From assembly GCF_001639725.1 (NCBI RefSeq), contig NZ_LTAW01000006.1:186001-250000 (forward strand): DNA of 64,000 nucleotides, given 5' to 3'. Shown piece by piece: positions 54,748-63,161 of the stretch. This stretch comes from Marinomonas atlantica. GTDB lineage: Bacteria > Pseudomonadota > Gammaproteobacteria > Pseudomonadales > Marinomonadaceae. How positions within the stretch are numbered: the stretch's first letter is position 1; every line of letters begins with the position of its first letter. Below the pieces are notes generated by a model. It was not told where the DNA came from, ran no database searches, and saw only the letters and a list, made by a program, of their open reading frames with translations. The position numbers and the translations under genes are program-made.

Positions 54748-56265
54748 TCATCCGCCCCCGACGACGGTCGCGAGCATTTTTTCCATTTTGCGGTAACTTA
54801 AAGACTCCATAAGATGCTTTCGTGCAACATCAACACTCTCCAAATCCGCTAACGTCAAGGCGACTCGCAATACTCGATGATAAGCCCTTGCTGATAACTT
54901 TAAGCGCTCTAACGCTTGTTGCATAAACAGCTTATCCGATTCACTCAAGGCACAAATACGCTCCAGTTCACGACCACTTAATTGAGCATTTTGCACGCCT
55001 TGCCGCGCTCGTTGACGTGCAACGGCGGCTTCAACCCGTTGGCGTACCGCTGAGCTAGCCTCACCCATTTCACTTTGGTTCACCAAGACATCTGTTGGTA
55101 ACGGCGGCACTTCGACGTGTAAATCAATGCGATCTAAAAAAGGGGCGGAGAGTTTACGCAGGTATTTCTGACTGGCACTGGATTGGTAATAGTCTTGTCC
55201 ACCACTGTAAGCTTCATTGCTTGCATTCATTGCGGCCACAAGCTGAAAACGTGCGGGATAACTGACTTGGCCACGAGCACGGGATAAATGAATTTCACCA
55301 TTTTCTAATGGCTCCCGCAGCACCTCTAGCACCTTACGGTCGAATTCCGGTAGCTCGTCTAAGAACAATACACCCCGATGACTTAACGAGGCTTCTCCCG
55401 GTTTCGGAATGGACCCACCGCCGACCAACGCCGCAGCTGAACTCGAATGGTGCGGACTGCGAAAAGGGCGCTCTGACCAATGCCAATCCGTGCCCATCTT
55501 ACGACCTGAAACAGACTGTACCGCAGCGACTTCTAGCGCTTCGGGTTCAGTCATGCGTGGCATAATACCGGGTAAACGAGAGGCCAGCATGGTTTTCCCC
55601 GTACCCGGTGGCCCTACAAACAATAGATTGTGTCCACCCGCTGCAGCAATTTCTAGAGCTCTTCGAGCTTGATATTGACCTTTGACATCCACCATATCTC
55701 GATGTCCAATCACGCCTTCTGCTGATACTTCCTCAGTCTCACAGCGTTGTAGAGTAGCCTGCTTCATCAGTGCCGCGGTCACTTGCGTAAGATGATGAGC
55801 AAAAAAGACCTCATGATCGACTAATCCCGCTTCATTACGGTTATCCGCGGGCACAATCATTTTCCGTTGCGCCTCTTTAGCCGCCATCGCCGAGGGCAAG
55901 ACACCGGGGATACCACGTAAATCACCAGATAGAGCCAGTTCTCCGACAAACTCAGTATCCCGTAGCTCTATTTCTCCGAGTTGTCCCGATGCCAATAAGA
56001 TGCTGATAGCTATCGCCAAATCATAGCGACCACCCTCTTTAGGCAAATCGGCGGGTGCTAAATTGATAGTAATACGACGAAGAGGAAATTCGAACTTGCT
56101 GTTAATAATCGCGCTACGCACACGATCTTTGGCTTCTCGCACAGCGGCTTCCGGCAATCCGACGATATTTAACGATGGCAGACCATTGGAAATATGCGTT
56201 TCTACGGTCACAAGCGGGGCCGATACGCCCACGCGGGCACGGCTATAGATTGTTGCTAGGCTCAT
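54748..56265 (-). CDS. comM: YifB/ComM family Mg-chelatase-like AAA ATPase
   Basis: The ~505-residue protein has an N-terminal ChlI/Lon-C-type domain (SLATIYSRARVGVSAPLVTV; GLPSLNIVGLPEAAVREAKD), Walker A GPPGTGKT (about 222), Walker B-like GVLFLDELPEFDRKVLEVLR, an arginine-rich segment (PAPFLDRIDLHVEVP-like) and a C-terminal Mg_chelatase_C helical part. ComM is a hexameric helicase that drives branch migration during natural transformation. The ATG at 56265 has AAGGAG upstream. Confidence 0.93.
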   Translation of the reverse strand: MSLATIYSRARVGVSAPLVTVETHISNGLPSLNIVGLPEAAVREAKDRVRSAIINSKFEFPLRRITINLAPADLPKEGGRYDLAIAISILLASGQLGEIELRDTEFVGELALSGDLRGIPGVLPSAMAAKEAQRKMIVPADNRNEAGLVDHEVFFAHHLTQVTAALMKQATLQRCETEEVSAEGVIGHRDMVDVKGQYQARRALEIAAAGGHNLLFVGPPGTGKTMLASRLPGIMPRMTEPEALEVAAVQSVSGRKMGTDWHWSERPFRSPHHSSSAAALVGGGSIPKPGEASLSHRGVLFLDELPEFDRKVLEVLREPLENGEIHLSRARGQVSYPARFQLVAAMNASNEAYSGGQDYYQSSASQKYLRKLSAPFLDRIDLHVEVPPLPTDVLVNQSEMGEASSAVRQRVEAAVARQRARQGVQNAQLSGRELERICALSESDKLFMQQALERLKLSARAYHRVLRVALTLADLESVDVARKHLMESLSYRKMEKMLATVVGGG

Positions 56266-56333
56266 AATCACTCCTTGATATGCCCAGTACATCCAACTTC
56301 TAATCTCACACGTATCTATGTGAGGAGGTACTT

Positions 56334-56549
56334 ATGACCAAAAAGTTGAACCCTAATAAATTGTTGCTCTCAAAATGGACATCCACTGTTCCAAAAAATA
56401 AAGAAAAGCATTTTATCGTTACCCGCCTCGATCGAGATGAAGACGAGGTGGTAATCGATATCATCCTTGAAGCAGTGTACACCAAGAATACTTACCAACT
56501 ACCTTGGCAAGCATTGCTTGATGATCTCTGGCAACAAGGCTGGCACTAA
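56334..56549 (+). CDS. Small Trp-rich conserved protein (TIGR02450 type)
   Basis: The 71-residue protein reads LNPNKLLLSKWTSTVPKNKE, then KHFIVTRLDRDEDEVV, and ends QLPWQALLDDLWQQGWH. This is the pattern of the TIGR02450 family of small Trp-containing bacterial proteins, whose function is not known. GAGGAGG lies upstream. It is divergent from comM and convergent with ubiK. Confidence 0.85.
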   Translation: MTKKLNPNKLLLSKWTSTVPKNKEKHFIVTRLDRDEDEVVIDIILEAVYTKNTYQLPWQALLDDLWQQGWH

Positions 56550-56561
56550 ATTTCTGACAGA

Positions 56562-56807
56562 CTACTTGTCCTCAGATTGCTCTAACTCGGCGAGGCGAGC
56601 TTCCAGTTGCGCCAGTTTCTCACGGTACTTTTGTAACATTGCTGCTTGTACTTCAAACTCTTCACGACTGACTAAATCCATTTTAGTCAGTGTGCTTTTT
56701 GCGACTTGCTGAAGTTGAAGTTGAATCTCTTCAGTCGGAAGCTTACCCAATGTACCAGCCGCTTGTTCTAGACCAGAACCCAACTGTTTAATAAATTGAT
56801 CAATCAT
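56562..56807 (-). CDS. ubiK: Ubiquinone biosynthesis accessory factor UbiK
   Basis: The ~81-residue protein begins MIDQFIKQLGSGLEQAAGTL. The second half is a coiled coil (EFEVQAAMLQKYREKLAQLE, then ARLAELEQSE). This is the BMFP/YqiC family. UbiK binds UbiJ and helps the aerobic ubiquinone complex. The ATG at 56807 is preferred because GAGAGGAC precedes it and the family starts with MID-type sequence. Confidence 0.92.
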   Translation of the reverse strand: MIDQFIKQLGSGLEQAAGTLGKLPTEEIQLQLQQVAKSTLTKMDLVSREEFEVQAAMLQKYREKLAQLEARLAELEQSEDK

Positions 56808-57146
56808 GACGTCCTCTCTCATTTAGAGTGTTTTCAACATTATAAAATGCCAACCACCTTCCTGTCTTTACACATTTCCATGAATAGTTAGATCTGTCAT
56901 TTGCGTTGTTAAAGTGCACTTAAAATAGTGATCGAACAGTTTCTGTTCGTCATTTTCATGAAAACGCCCAGCATTAGGGCGGTAAATTCTACTGATTTCC
57001 TCAATAAAACAACCAAATAGTTCTTTTAGCGCGCTAAAAAACTGTTTCCGACAGAACAGTGCACCATGATAACGCATGGTTATGTGCTTACTGTACCAAC
57101 AACCAAACATTGAAAATGAGTAAGTATTTGCACGTTTCTGCTCTAC

Positions 57147-57163
57147 CCCTTATCAGATAAGGG
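57147..57163. repeat. 17-bp perfect palindrome upstream of glnK
   Basis: CCCTTATC, A, GATAAGGG. Its centre is about 67 bp before the predicted glnK start site, between a possible enhancer and the promoter. It does not match the NtrC consensus TGCACC-N5-GGTGCA. It may be an operator for another regulator. Confidence 0.5.
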
Positions 57164-57194
57164 TTTGCGAGCTTTTCTTTACACAACTTTAAAG

Positions 57195-57211
57195 CTGGCA
57201 CACATATTGAA
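57195..57211 (+). promoter_or_regulatory. Sigma-54 type promoter of glnK-amtB
   Basis: CTGGCACACATATTGAA has the -24 element CTGGCAC in full and the correct spacing. The -12 reads TTGAA in place of TTGCA. glnK-amtB is a classical NtrC/RpoN target, so context supports the call. The predicted start is near 57222, with glnK at 57266. Confidence 0.65.
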
Positions 57212-57247
57212 TATATCCAGTTACCTGCGATACGACATCAGACTTAA

Positions 57248-57604
<357 letters not shown>

Positions 57605-57643
57605 TCACTGCCAGAATCTTACAAGCCTTTAGGGGGGCGAAAC

Positions 57644-58906
57644 ATGCAAGATCAAATTTTTCACTTACAATATGCCATGGACACCTTTTATTTCTTGGTG
57701 TGTGGCGCACTGGTTATGTGGATGGCTGCCGGCTTCGCAATGTTGGAAGCAGGTCTCGTTCGATCCAAAAACACCACAGAAATCTTAACTAAGAACGTCG
57801 CACTATTTGCGATCTCTTGTATCATGTACTTGGTATGCGGTTACGCCATCATGTACGGCGGCACTTGGTTCTTATCAGGTATTCAAGACGTAGATGTAAC
57901 GTCTACATTGACAGACTTCGCAGGCCGAGAAGGTGGCTTCGAAGGCGGTTCTATTTACTCCGGCGCATCTGACTTTTTCTTCCAAGTCGTATTCGTTGCA
58001 ACAGCAATGTCTATTGTTTCTGGTGCGGTCGCTGAGCGCATGAAACTATGGGCTTTCTTAACGTTCGCAGTGGTTATGACAGGTGTCATCTACCCACTTG
58101 AAGGTTCTTGGACTTGGGGTGGCGCTGATGTATTCGGCATGTTCAACCTAGGTGATATGGGCTTCTCTGACTTTGCCGGCTCAGGCATTGTACACATGGC
58201 TGGTGCAGCCGCTGCACTAGCAGGTGTTCTAGTATTGGGTGCTCGTAAAGGCAAATACGGTCCAAACGGTGAAGTTCGTGCTATCCCAGGTGCCAATCTA
58301 CCTCTAGCAACATTAGGTACTTTCATTCTTTGGATGGGTTGGTTCGGTTTCAACGGTGGTTCCGTACTGAAACTTGGCGATATTGCTAACGCTAACTCAG
58401 TTGCCATGGTATTCCTAAATACGAATGCTGCTGCAGCGGGTGGTGCAGTTGGTGCACTTATTCTAGCTCGTATTTTGTTCGGCAAGGCCGACCTTACAAT
58501 GCTTTTAAACGGTGCGCTTGCAGGCCTAGTTGCGATTACAGCTGAGCCATCTACACCTTCCGCTTTGGGTGCAACATTGATCGGTGCTGTGGGTGGTCTG
58601 ATTGTTGTGGTCTCAATCCTGATGCTAGATAAGCTGAAGATTGATGATCCAGTGGGTGCTATCTCTGTTCACGGCGTAGTCGGTCTTTGGGGTCTTCTAG
58701 CTGTGCCACTTACAAACGATGGCGCCTCATTCGGCGGCCAAATTGCTGGTGCACTGACGATCTTTGTATGGGTATTTGGTTCAAGCCTAGTCGTTTGGTT
58801 GGTAATCAAAGCCATCATGGGTGTACGTGTTACTGAAGAAGAAGAATACGAGGGTGTTGATATCTCTGAATGTGGTATGGAAGCTTACCCAGAGTTTAAA
58901 AAATAA
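57644..58906 (+). CDS. amtB: Ammonium transporter AmtB
   Basis: The 420-residue inner-membrane channel has about 11 membrane helices. MWMAAGFAMLEAGLVRSKNT near the start, the first pore His in IVHMAGAAAALAG and the second in SVHGVVGLWG are conserved Amt features. There is no cleavable signal peptide. It lies 39 bp after glnK, the standard pair, and ends at a clear terminator. Confidence 0.97.
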   Translation: MQDQIFHLQYAMDTFYFLVCGALVMWMAAGFAMLEAGLVRSKNTTEILTKNVALFAISCIMYLVCGYAIMYGGTWFLSGIQDVDVTSTLTDFAGREGGFEGGSIYSGASDFFFQVVFVATAMSIVSGAVAERMKLWAFLTFAVVMTGVIYPLEGSWTWGGADVFGMFNLGDMGFSDFAGSGIVHMAGAAAALAGVLVLGARKGKYGPNGEVRAIPGANLPLATLGTFILWMGWFGFNGGSVLKLGDIANANSVAMVFLNTNAAAAGGAVGALILARILFGKADLTMLLNGALAGLVAITAEPSTPSALGATLIGAVGGLIVVVSILMLDKLKIDDPVGAISVHGVVGLWGLLAVPLTNDGASFGGQIAGALTIFVWVFGSSLVVWLVIKAIMGVRVTEEEEYEGVDISECGMEAYPEFKK

Positions 58907-58932
58907 TTCCTAGCAATTATTACCTGTGTTTG

Positions 58933-58960
58933 AAAAACCCTCGCTTAGGCGGGGGTTTTT
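58933..58960 (+). terminator. Rho-independent terminator after amtB
   Basis: AAAAACCCTCGC pairs with GCGGGGGTTTTT (one G-U pair), and the T-run follows on the plus strand. It lies 26 bp after the amtB stop. Confidence 0.85.
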
Positions 58961-59045
58961 CATCTCTGGCATTTAACTATTCCTGCAATTTTGTTATCAA
59001 AGTCGTTATAGTCGTAGTATTGATAGAACCTATTTTGGAGACTGT

Positions 59046-60590
59046 ATGCTAGAAGATCTACATTTGAAGATCCGCAACTTAACCTTGGAAGATTACCCTC
59101 AAGTAAAAGCACTCATGGATCGTGTCTACCATGATATTGGTGGTTCATGGCCAATGCATACTATTAGTAAGCTTATCAAGGACTTACCGGATGGTCAGAT
59201 CTGTCTTGTTGACCACGATAAAATTGTGGGCATGGCTCTATCCGTAAAAGTAAATTATCAACGTTTTAGTAACCCACATACTTATGATGACCTAGTCGAT
59301 CAGCGTGAACGCATTCATCATGATAATGAAGGCGATGCATTGTATGGCTTAGACGTTTTAATCGACCCAGACTACCGTGGTTACCGATTAGGCCGCCGCT
59401 TATACGAAGCGCGTAAAGAGCTGTGCCGTCAAGAAAACTTAATAGCCATTCTTGCCGGAGGACGTATTCCGAATTACTACCAACATTCGGATGAAATGAC
59501 GCCAGCAGAATATTTAGAAGCCGTGGACAAACGCAAAATCTACGACCCTATTTTGACGTTCCAGCTTTCCAATGACTTCCAAGTCACACGTCTATTGACC
59601 AAATACCTTCCTGAAGACGAAAAGTCTCGCGGCTACGCCACCTTGCTTGAGTGGAAAAACATCTTCTACGAGCCAGAAAAAAATACTGTGCTGGAGTATC
59701 GTAAAACTCAAGTGCGTATCGGTGCAGTACAGTGGCAAATGCGTGAAGTCGAAAGTGTCGAAGAGCTACTTAAGCAAGTTGAGTATTTCATTGATGCCTT
59801 GTCGAGTTACAAAAGTGACTTTGCCCTCTTCCCGGAATTTTTCAACGCGCCATTAATGGGCTTGGCTCCAGACCAAACCAACCAAATGGAAGCCATTCGT
59901 TTCTTAGCGTCTTTCACAGAACGCTTTGTCAGCGAAATGTCTCAGTTAGCCATCAGTTATAATATCAACGTCATCACCGGCTCTATGCCGTTGGTGGAAG
60001 ACGATATTATGTATAACATCAGTTACTTATGTCGTCGTGACGGTACCATTGAAGAACAACGCAAGATTCATATCACGCCGCATGAGCGTCGTGACTGGGT
60101 CATTGAAGGCGGTTACGAAGTCCGTACCTTTGACACGGATGCCGGCCGTATCGGTATCTTGATTTGTTACGATGTCGAATTCCCAGAGTTAGCACGTCAC
60201 CTTGCTTCGCAAGATATGGACATTTTGTTTGTTCCGTTCTGGACAGATACCAAAAATGGCTATTTACGCGTACGCAGCTGTGCTCAAGCGCGCGCCATAG
60301 AAAACGAATGTTATGTTGTAATTTGTGGTAGCTGTGGCAACTTGCCACAAGTAGAAAACTTAGACGTACAGTACTCTCAAGCCGCGGTCTTCTCACCATC
60401 AGACTTCTCATTCCCGCACGATGCCGTGATGGCAGAGACAACACCGAACACAGAAATGCTGATGTTCTCAGATTTGGACTTAGACAAGCTAAAACTGGTT
60501 CGTAGCGAAGGCTCGGTGAATAACTTAAAAGACCGTCGTCTAGACCTATACAACATCGATTGGAAAACCAATACGCCTAGCACAGTATGA
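59046..60590 (+). CDS. GNAT acetyltransferase - carbon-nitrogen hydrolase (nitrilase) fusion protein
   Basis: The 514-residue cytosolic protein has two domains. Residues ~8-200 are a GNAT acetyltransferase with the acetyl-CoA loop in DPDYRGYRLGRRLYEARKEL. Residues ~222-500 are a nitrilase-superfamily amidohydrolase with all three catalytic residues: Glu-264 (LFPEFFN), Lys-340 (EQRKIHITP) and Cys-374 (ILICYDVEFPE). This fusion is a known conserved family with no settled substrate. TTGGAG precedes the ATG. A terminator lies just after it. Confidence 0.9.
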   Translation: MLEDLHLKIRNLTLEDYPQVKALMDRVYHDIGGSWPMHTISKLIKDLPDGQICLVDHDKIVGMALSVKVNYQRFSNPHTYDDLVDQRERIHHDNEGDALYGLDVLIDPDYRGYRLGRRLYEARKELCRQENLIAILAGGRIPNYYQHSDEMTPAEYLEAVDKRKIYDPILTFQLSNDFQVTRLLTKYLPEDEKSRGYATLLEWKNIFYEPEKNTVLEYRKTQVRIGAVQWQMREVESVEELLKQVEYFIDALSSYKSDFALFPEFFNAPLMGLAPDQTNQMEAIRFLASFTERFVSEMSQLAISYNINVITGSMPLVEDDIMYNISYLCRRDGTIEEQRKIHITPHERRDWVIEGGYEVRTFDTDAGRIGILICYDVEFPELARHLASQDMDILFVPFWTDTKNGYLRVRSCAQARAIENECYVVICGSCGNLPQVENLDVQYSQAAVFSPSDFSFPHDAVMAETTPNTEMLMFSDLDLDKLKLVRSEGSVNNLKDRRLDLYNIDWKTNTPSTV

Positions 60591-60618
60591 TAATATGCTA
60601 GCTATTAAGTAAACTTTC

Positions 60619-60651
60619 AAACGGCCGCTGAAGCAATTCACGGCCGTTTTT
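60619..60651 (+). terminator. Rho-independent terminator after the GNAT-nitrilase gene
   Basis: AAACGGCCG and CGGCCGTTT form a 9-bp stem around a 13-base loop, followed by T-residues on the plus strand. It ends 18 bp before radA, so radA must have a promoter overlapping or inside it, or rely on read-through. Confidence 0.75.
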
Positions 60652-60669
60652 ACGGATAGGAAAACAAAC

Positions 60670-62055
60670 ATGGCCAAAGCGAAAACCGCATTTGTCTGCA
60701 ATGAATGTGGTGCGGACTATTCTAAATGGCAAGGACAATGCCAAGCCTGTGGTGCCTGGAACAGCCTACAAGAATTCAAAGTCAGTGCCAGCAAAACCCC
60801 TGCCCGCATCGCTGCGGGTCAAGACTCAGGGCGCAAAGGCTACGCCGGTGCCACAACAGGCATCCAAGACCTATCCGAAGTTGACCTTGGCGATGTGCCG
60901 CGCTTTAGCTCTGGTGCTAGTGAATTTGACCGTGTACTGGGCGGCGGCTTAGTCCCCGGTGGTGTGGTCTTGATTGGTGGTCACCCTGGTGCAGGTAAAA
61001 GTACCCTGCTACTACAAACTATGTGTTGGTTAGCGCAACAACAAAGCGCCATGTACGTCACTGGTGAAGAATCCTTACAACAAGTGGCTATGCGCGCTCA
61101 GCGTTTAGGGTTGCCCACTAAAAACCTAAAAATGCTGTCTGAAACCAACGTCGAAGGCATTCTGTCCGTCGCTGATCAAGTGAAACCAAGAGTCATGGTA
61201 ATTGACTCCATTCAAGTCATGCATCTAGACGGTATCGAATCGGCCCCAGGGAGTGTTTCTCAAGTTCGTGAAAGTGCGGCAGTTTTAACTCGTTTTGCAA
61301 AACAAACGCAAACCTGTGTTTTGCTGGTAGGCCACGTGACCAAAGACGGTACTTTAGCGGGCCCAAAAGTGCTGGAGCATATGGTGGACTGCTCAGTATT
61401 ATTAGAAGGGACCGAAGATTCCCGCTTTCGTACGTTACGCGGTATGAAGAACCGTTTTGGTGCCGTCAATGAACTGGGCGTTTTCGCTATGTTAGAAAAC
61501 GGCTTACGGGAAGTAAAAAACCCAAGTTCGATTTTCTTAAACCGCTCCAACCATCCGGCTGCTGGCAGCTTAGTGATGGTGGTTTGGGAAGGCACACGCC
61601 CCCTGCTGGTCGAATTGCAAGCCTTAGTAGATGACTCTGCATTAGGTAATCCTCGACGGGTAACCGTAGGTTTCGACCACAATCGCTTATCGATGCTGTT
61701 GGCGGTATTGCATAAACATGGCGGTTTAATGACGGCCGATCAAGATGTGTATTTAAACGTTGTTGGCGGTGTCAAAGTGCTGGAAACCTCGGCTGACCTA
61801 GCGGCAATCGCCGCTGTCGTGTCCAGCTTTCGAGATCAGGTACTACCACATGATTTGGTCGTGCTAGGCGAGGTCGGATTATCGGGAGAAATTCGTCCTG
61901 TTCCATCAGGACAAGAACGTATTAGCGAGGCGGCTAAACACGGTTTTAAACGGGCTATTGTGCCAAAATCAAACTGCCCTAAAAAGCCAATTGACGGCAT
62001 GACGGTTATCGGTGTGGAACGTTTATCGGAAGCTTTAGAAGCGATTTTTGGTTAG
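60670..62055 (+). CDS. radA: DNA repair protein RadA (Sms)
   Basis: The 461-residue DnaB-like motor extends single-stranded DNA during recombination. It has an N-terminal zinc finger (Cys-10, 13, 24, 27 in CNECG and CQACG), Walker A GHPGAGKST (about 105), the RadA-specific KNRFG motif (about 258) and a C-terminal Lon-protease-like domain lacking the protease Ser-Lys dyad (LGEVGLSGEIRPVPSGQERI). Length matches E. coli RadA (460). Its stop overlaps the convergent DUF1289 gene by 4 bp. Confidence 0.97.
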   Translation: MAKAKTAFVCNECGADYSKWQGQCQACGAWNSLQEFKVSASKTPARIAAGQDSGRKGYAGATTGIQDLSEVDLGDVPRFSSGASEFDRVLGGGLVPGGVVLIGGHPGAGKSTLLLQTMCWLAQQQSAMYVTGEESLQQVAMRAQRLGLPTKNLKMLSETNVEGILSVADQVKPRVMVIDSIQVMHLDGIESAPGSVSQVRESAAVLTRFAKQTQTCVLLVGHVTKDGTLAGPKVLEHMVDCSVLLEGTEDSRFRTLRGMKNRFGAVNELGVFAMLENGLREVKNPSSIFLNRSNHPAAGSLVMVVWEGTRPLLVELQALVDDSALGNPRRVTVGFDHNRLSMLLAVLHKHGGLMTADQDVYLNVVGGVKVLETSADLAAIAAVVSSFRDQVLPHDLVVLGEVGLSGEIRPVPSGQERISEAAKHGFKRAIVPKSNCPKKPIDGMTVIGVERLSEALEAIFG

Positions 62056-62345
62056 TCCTGCGAGCTGACAGGGGTGGCGAAGAGGTCTTGTATGTCTTCG
62101 CCCTCCATGCCATAGGGCAAGTCTTTATCATTTATACTGTTTAAGCGCTCTTGCTTGGCCTTAATAATCCGCTGCCAACGACTGCGACATAACTGAATAA
62201 CCTGCCGCTTTTGCACATCGTTGAATTCATGCCAATGAAAACGTTCTTCTCGACTGCGCAGGCACCCTTTACAGTACCCTTTAGAGCTACTTTGGCAGAT
62301 TTCGCGACACGGGCTTTCGATATGAAATAACTCTATCTGCTCCAT
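62052..62345 (-). CDS. DUF1289 family small protein
   Basis: The ~97-residue protein has the DUF1289 pattern: ESPCREICQSSSKGYCKGCL (four Cys, a possible metal site), then RSREERFHWHEFNDVQKRQV. The ATG at 62345 is preferred because AGAGGAG lies 5 bp upstream; the GTG at 62351 overlaps that site. Function is unknown. It is tail-to-tail with radA and follows the lipoprotein gene by about 18 bp. Confidence 0.87.
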   Translation of the reverse strand: MEQIELFHIESPCREICQSSSKGYCKGCLRSREERFHWHEFNDVQKRQVIQLCRSRWQRIIKAKQERLNSINDKDLPYGMEGEDIQDLFATPVSSQD

Positions 62346-62363
62346 CCTCACTCCTCTGCTAAG

Positions 62364-62969
62364 TTACTCGGTTAATAAACGATAATCGTAGATCTCTTCC
62401 GGTGATAAGTAGTAAATCCGCTCGGCTGGCGCGGCGTCCAGCGTAAACCAGTAAAAACGTTCCGGCACACCCATTTCAAGGTAAAAGTTAACATAACTCG
62501 CATGTACAGGGTCGGATAAATCAATTTCATCGCCCCAATTCTGAGTATCGCGCCACGAATGTACGCCGACCCCTGCACCCGCACCAATGGTTCGTTGTAC
62601 ACCGCCCAAAAATAAATCGACCCCGCCGGACAACACATAACCTGTCTTCGCAATATGCGTATTTAAGCCTAAATGTCGAATAAATCTAGCAGCTTCCATC
62701 GTCGCTGCTTGATCCGTTGAGCCAGGTACATCAACCAAGACTAAATCCGTCACATTAGGATGTTCACTCAACGCAGACTTTAGCTGACTGGGTAAGGAAC
62801 TGCTCAGTAACCCGGACAAATAAGCGACATCCTCCTCAACATAGATCGCCATAGCTTCTGTAGACGATGCGTTGATTCTGGTATTTGACGTTGGTGAAGA
62901 ACTACACCCTGCTAACGTTAGCAGCACTAACCAAGCCCCATAGAAAGACCATTTATCCACTACTATCAT
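62364..62969 (-). CDS. Lipoprotein with ClpP/crotonase-fold-like domain
   Basis: The 201-residue protein has a lipoprotein signal ending LTLAGC (Cys-22). The body resembles the COG3904-type periplasmic ClpP/crotonase-fold group: a LVLVDVPGSTDQAATMEAAR strand-turn-helix where the family has a Gly-Gly-Ser oxyanion loop, then FIRHLGLNTHIAKTGYVLSG with a Ser at the expected nucleophile place, and FLGGVQRTIGAGAGVGVHSW with the matching His. The oxyanion GGS is replaced by GST. It may be a serine hydrolase or an inactive relative; function is not known. GAGG precedes the start. Confidence 0.6.
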   Translation of the reverse strand: MIVVDKWSFYGAWLVLLTLAGCSSSPTSNTRINASSTEAMAIYVEEDVAYLSGLLSSSLPSQLKSALSEHPNVTDLVLVDVPGSTDQAATMEAARFIRHLGLNTHIAKTGYVLSGGVDLFLGGVQRTIGAGAGVGVHSWRDTQNWGDEIDLSDPVHASYVNFYLEMGVPERFYWFTLDAAPAERIYYLSPEEIYDYRLLTE

Positions 62970-63161
62970 GATCGCCTCATATTTTTAACGCTATAATTTT
63001 AAGATTACTGTTTGCTGTGTATCTGTTTCTGCATCTATCTTTACACAACCGCACATAAGTCATGCCATTCTATTCAATTCTGCCACAGTGGTTCTGTCAG
63101 CAAACTGCTAAGGTCTATACTCAGTTAAGTAAAGCTTAACCTCCCTTTAAAGAATGGATCT

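Noticed and set aside
56868-57110. An 80-codon minus-strand frame upstream of glnK
   Set aside because: No Shine-Dalgarno sequence, Cys/Phe/His-rich composition unlike its neighbours, and it occupies the glnK control region.
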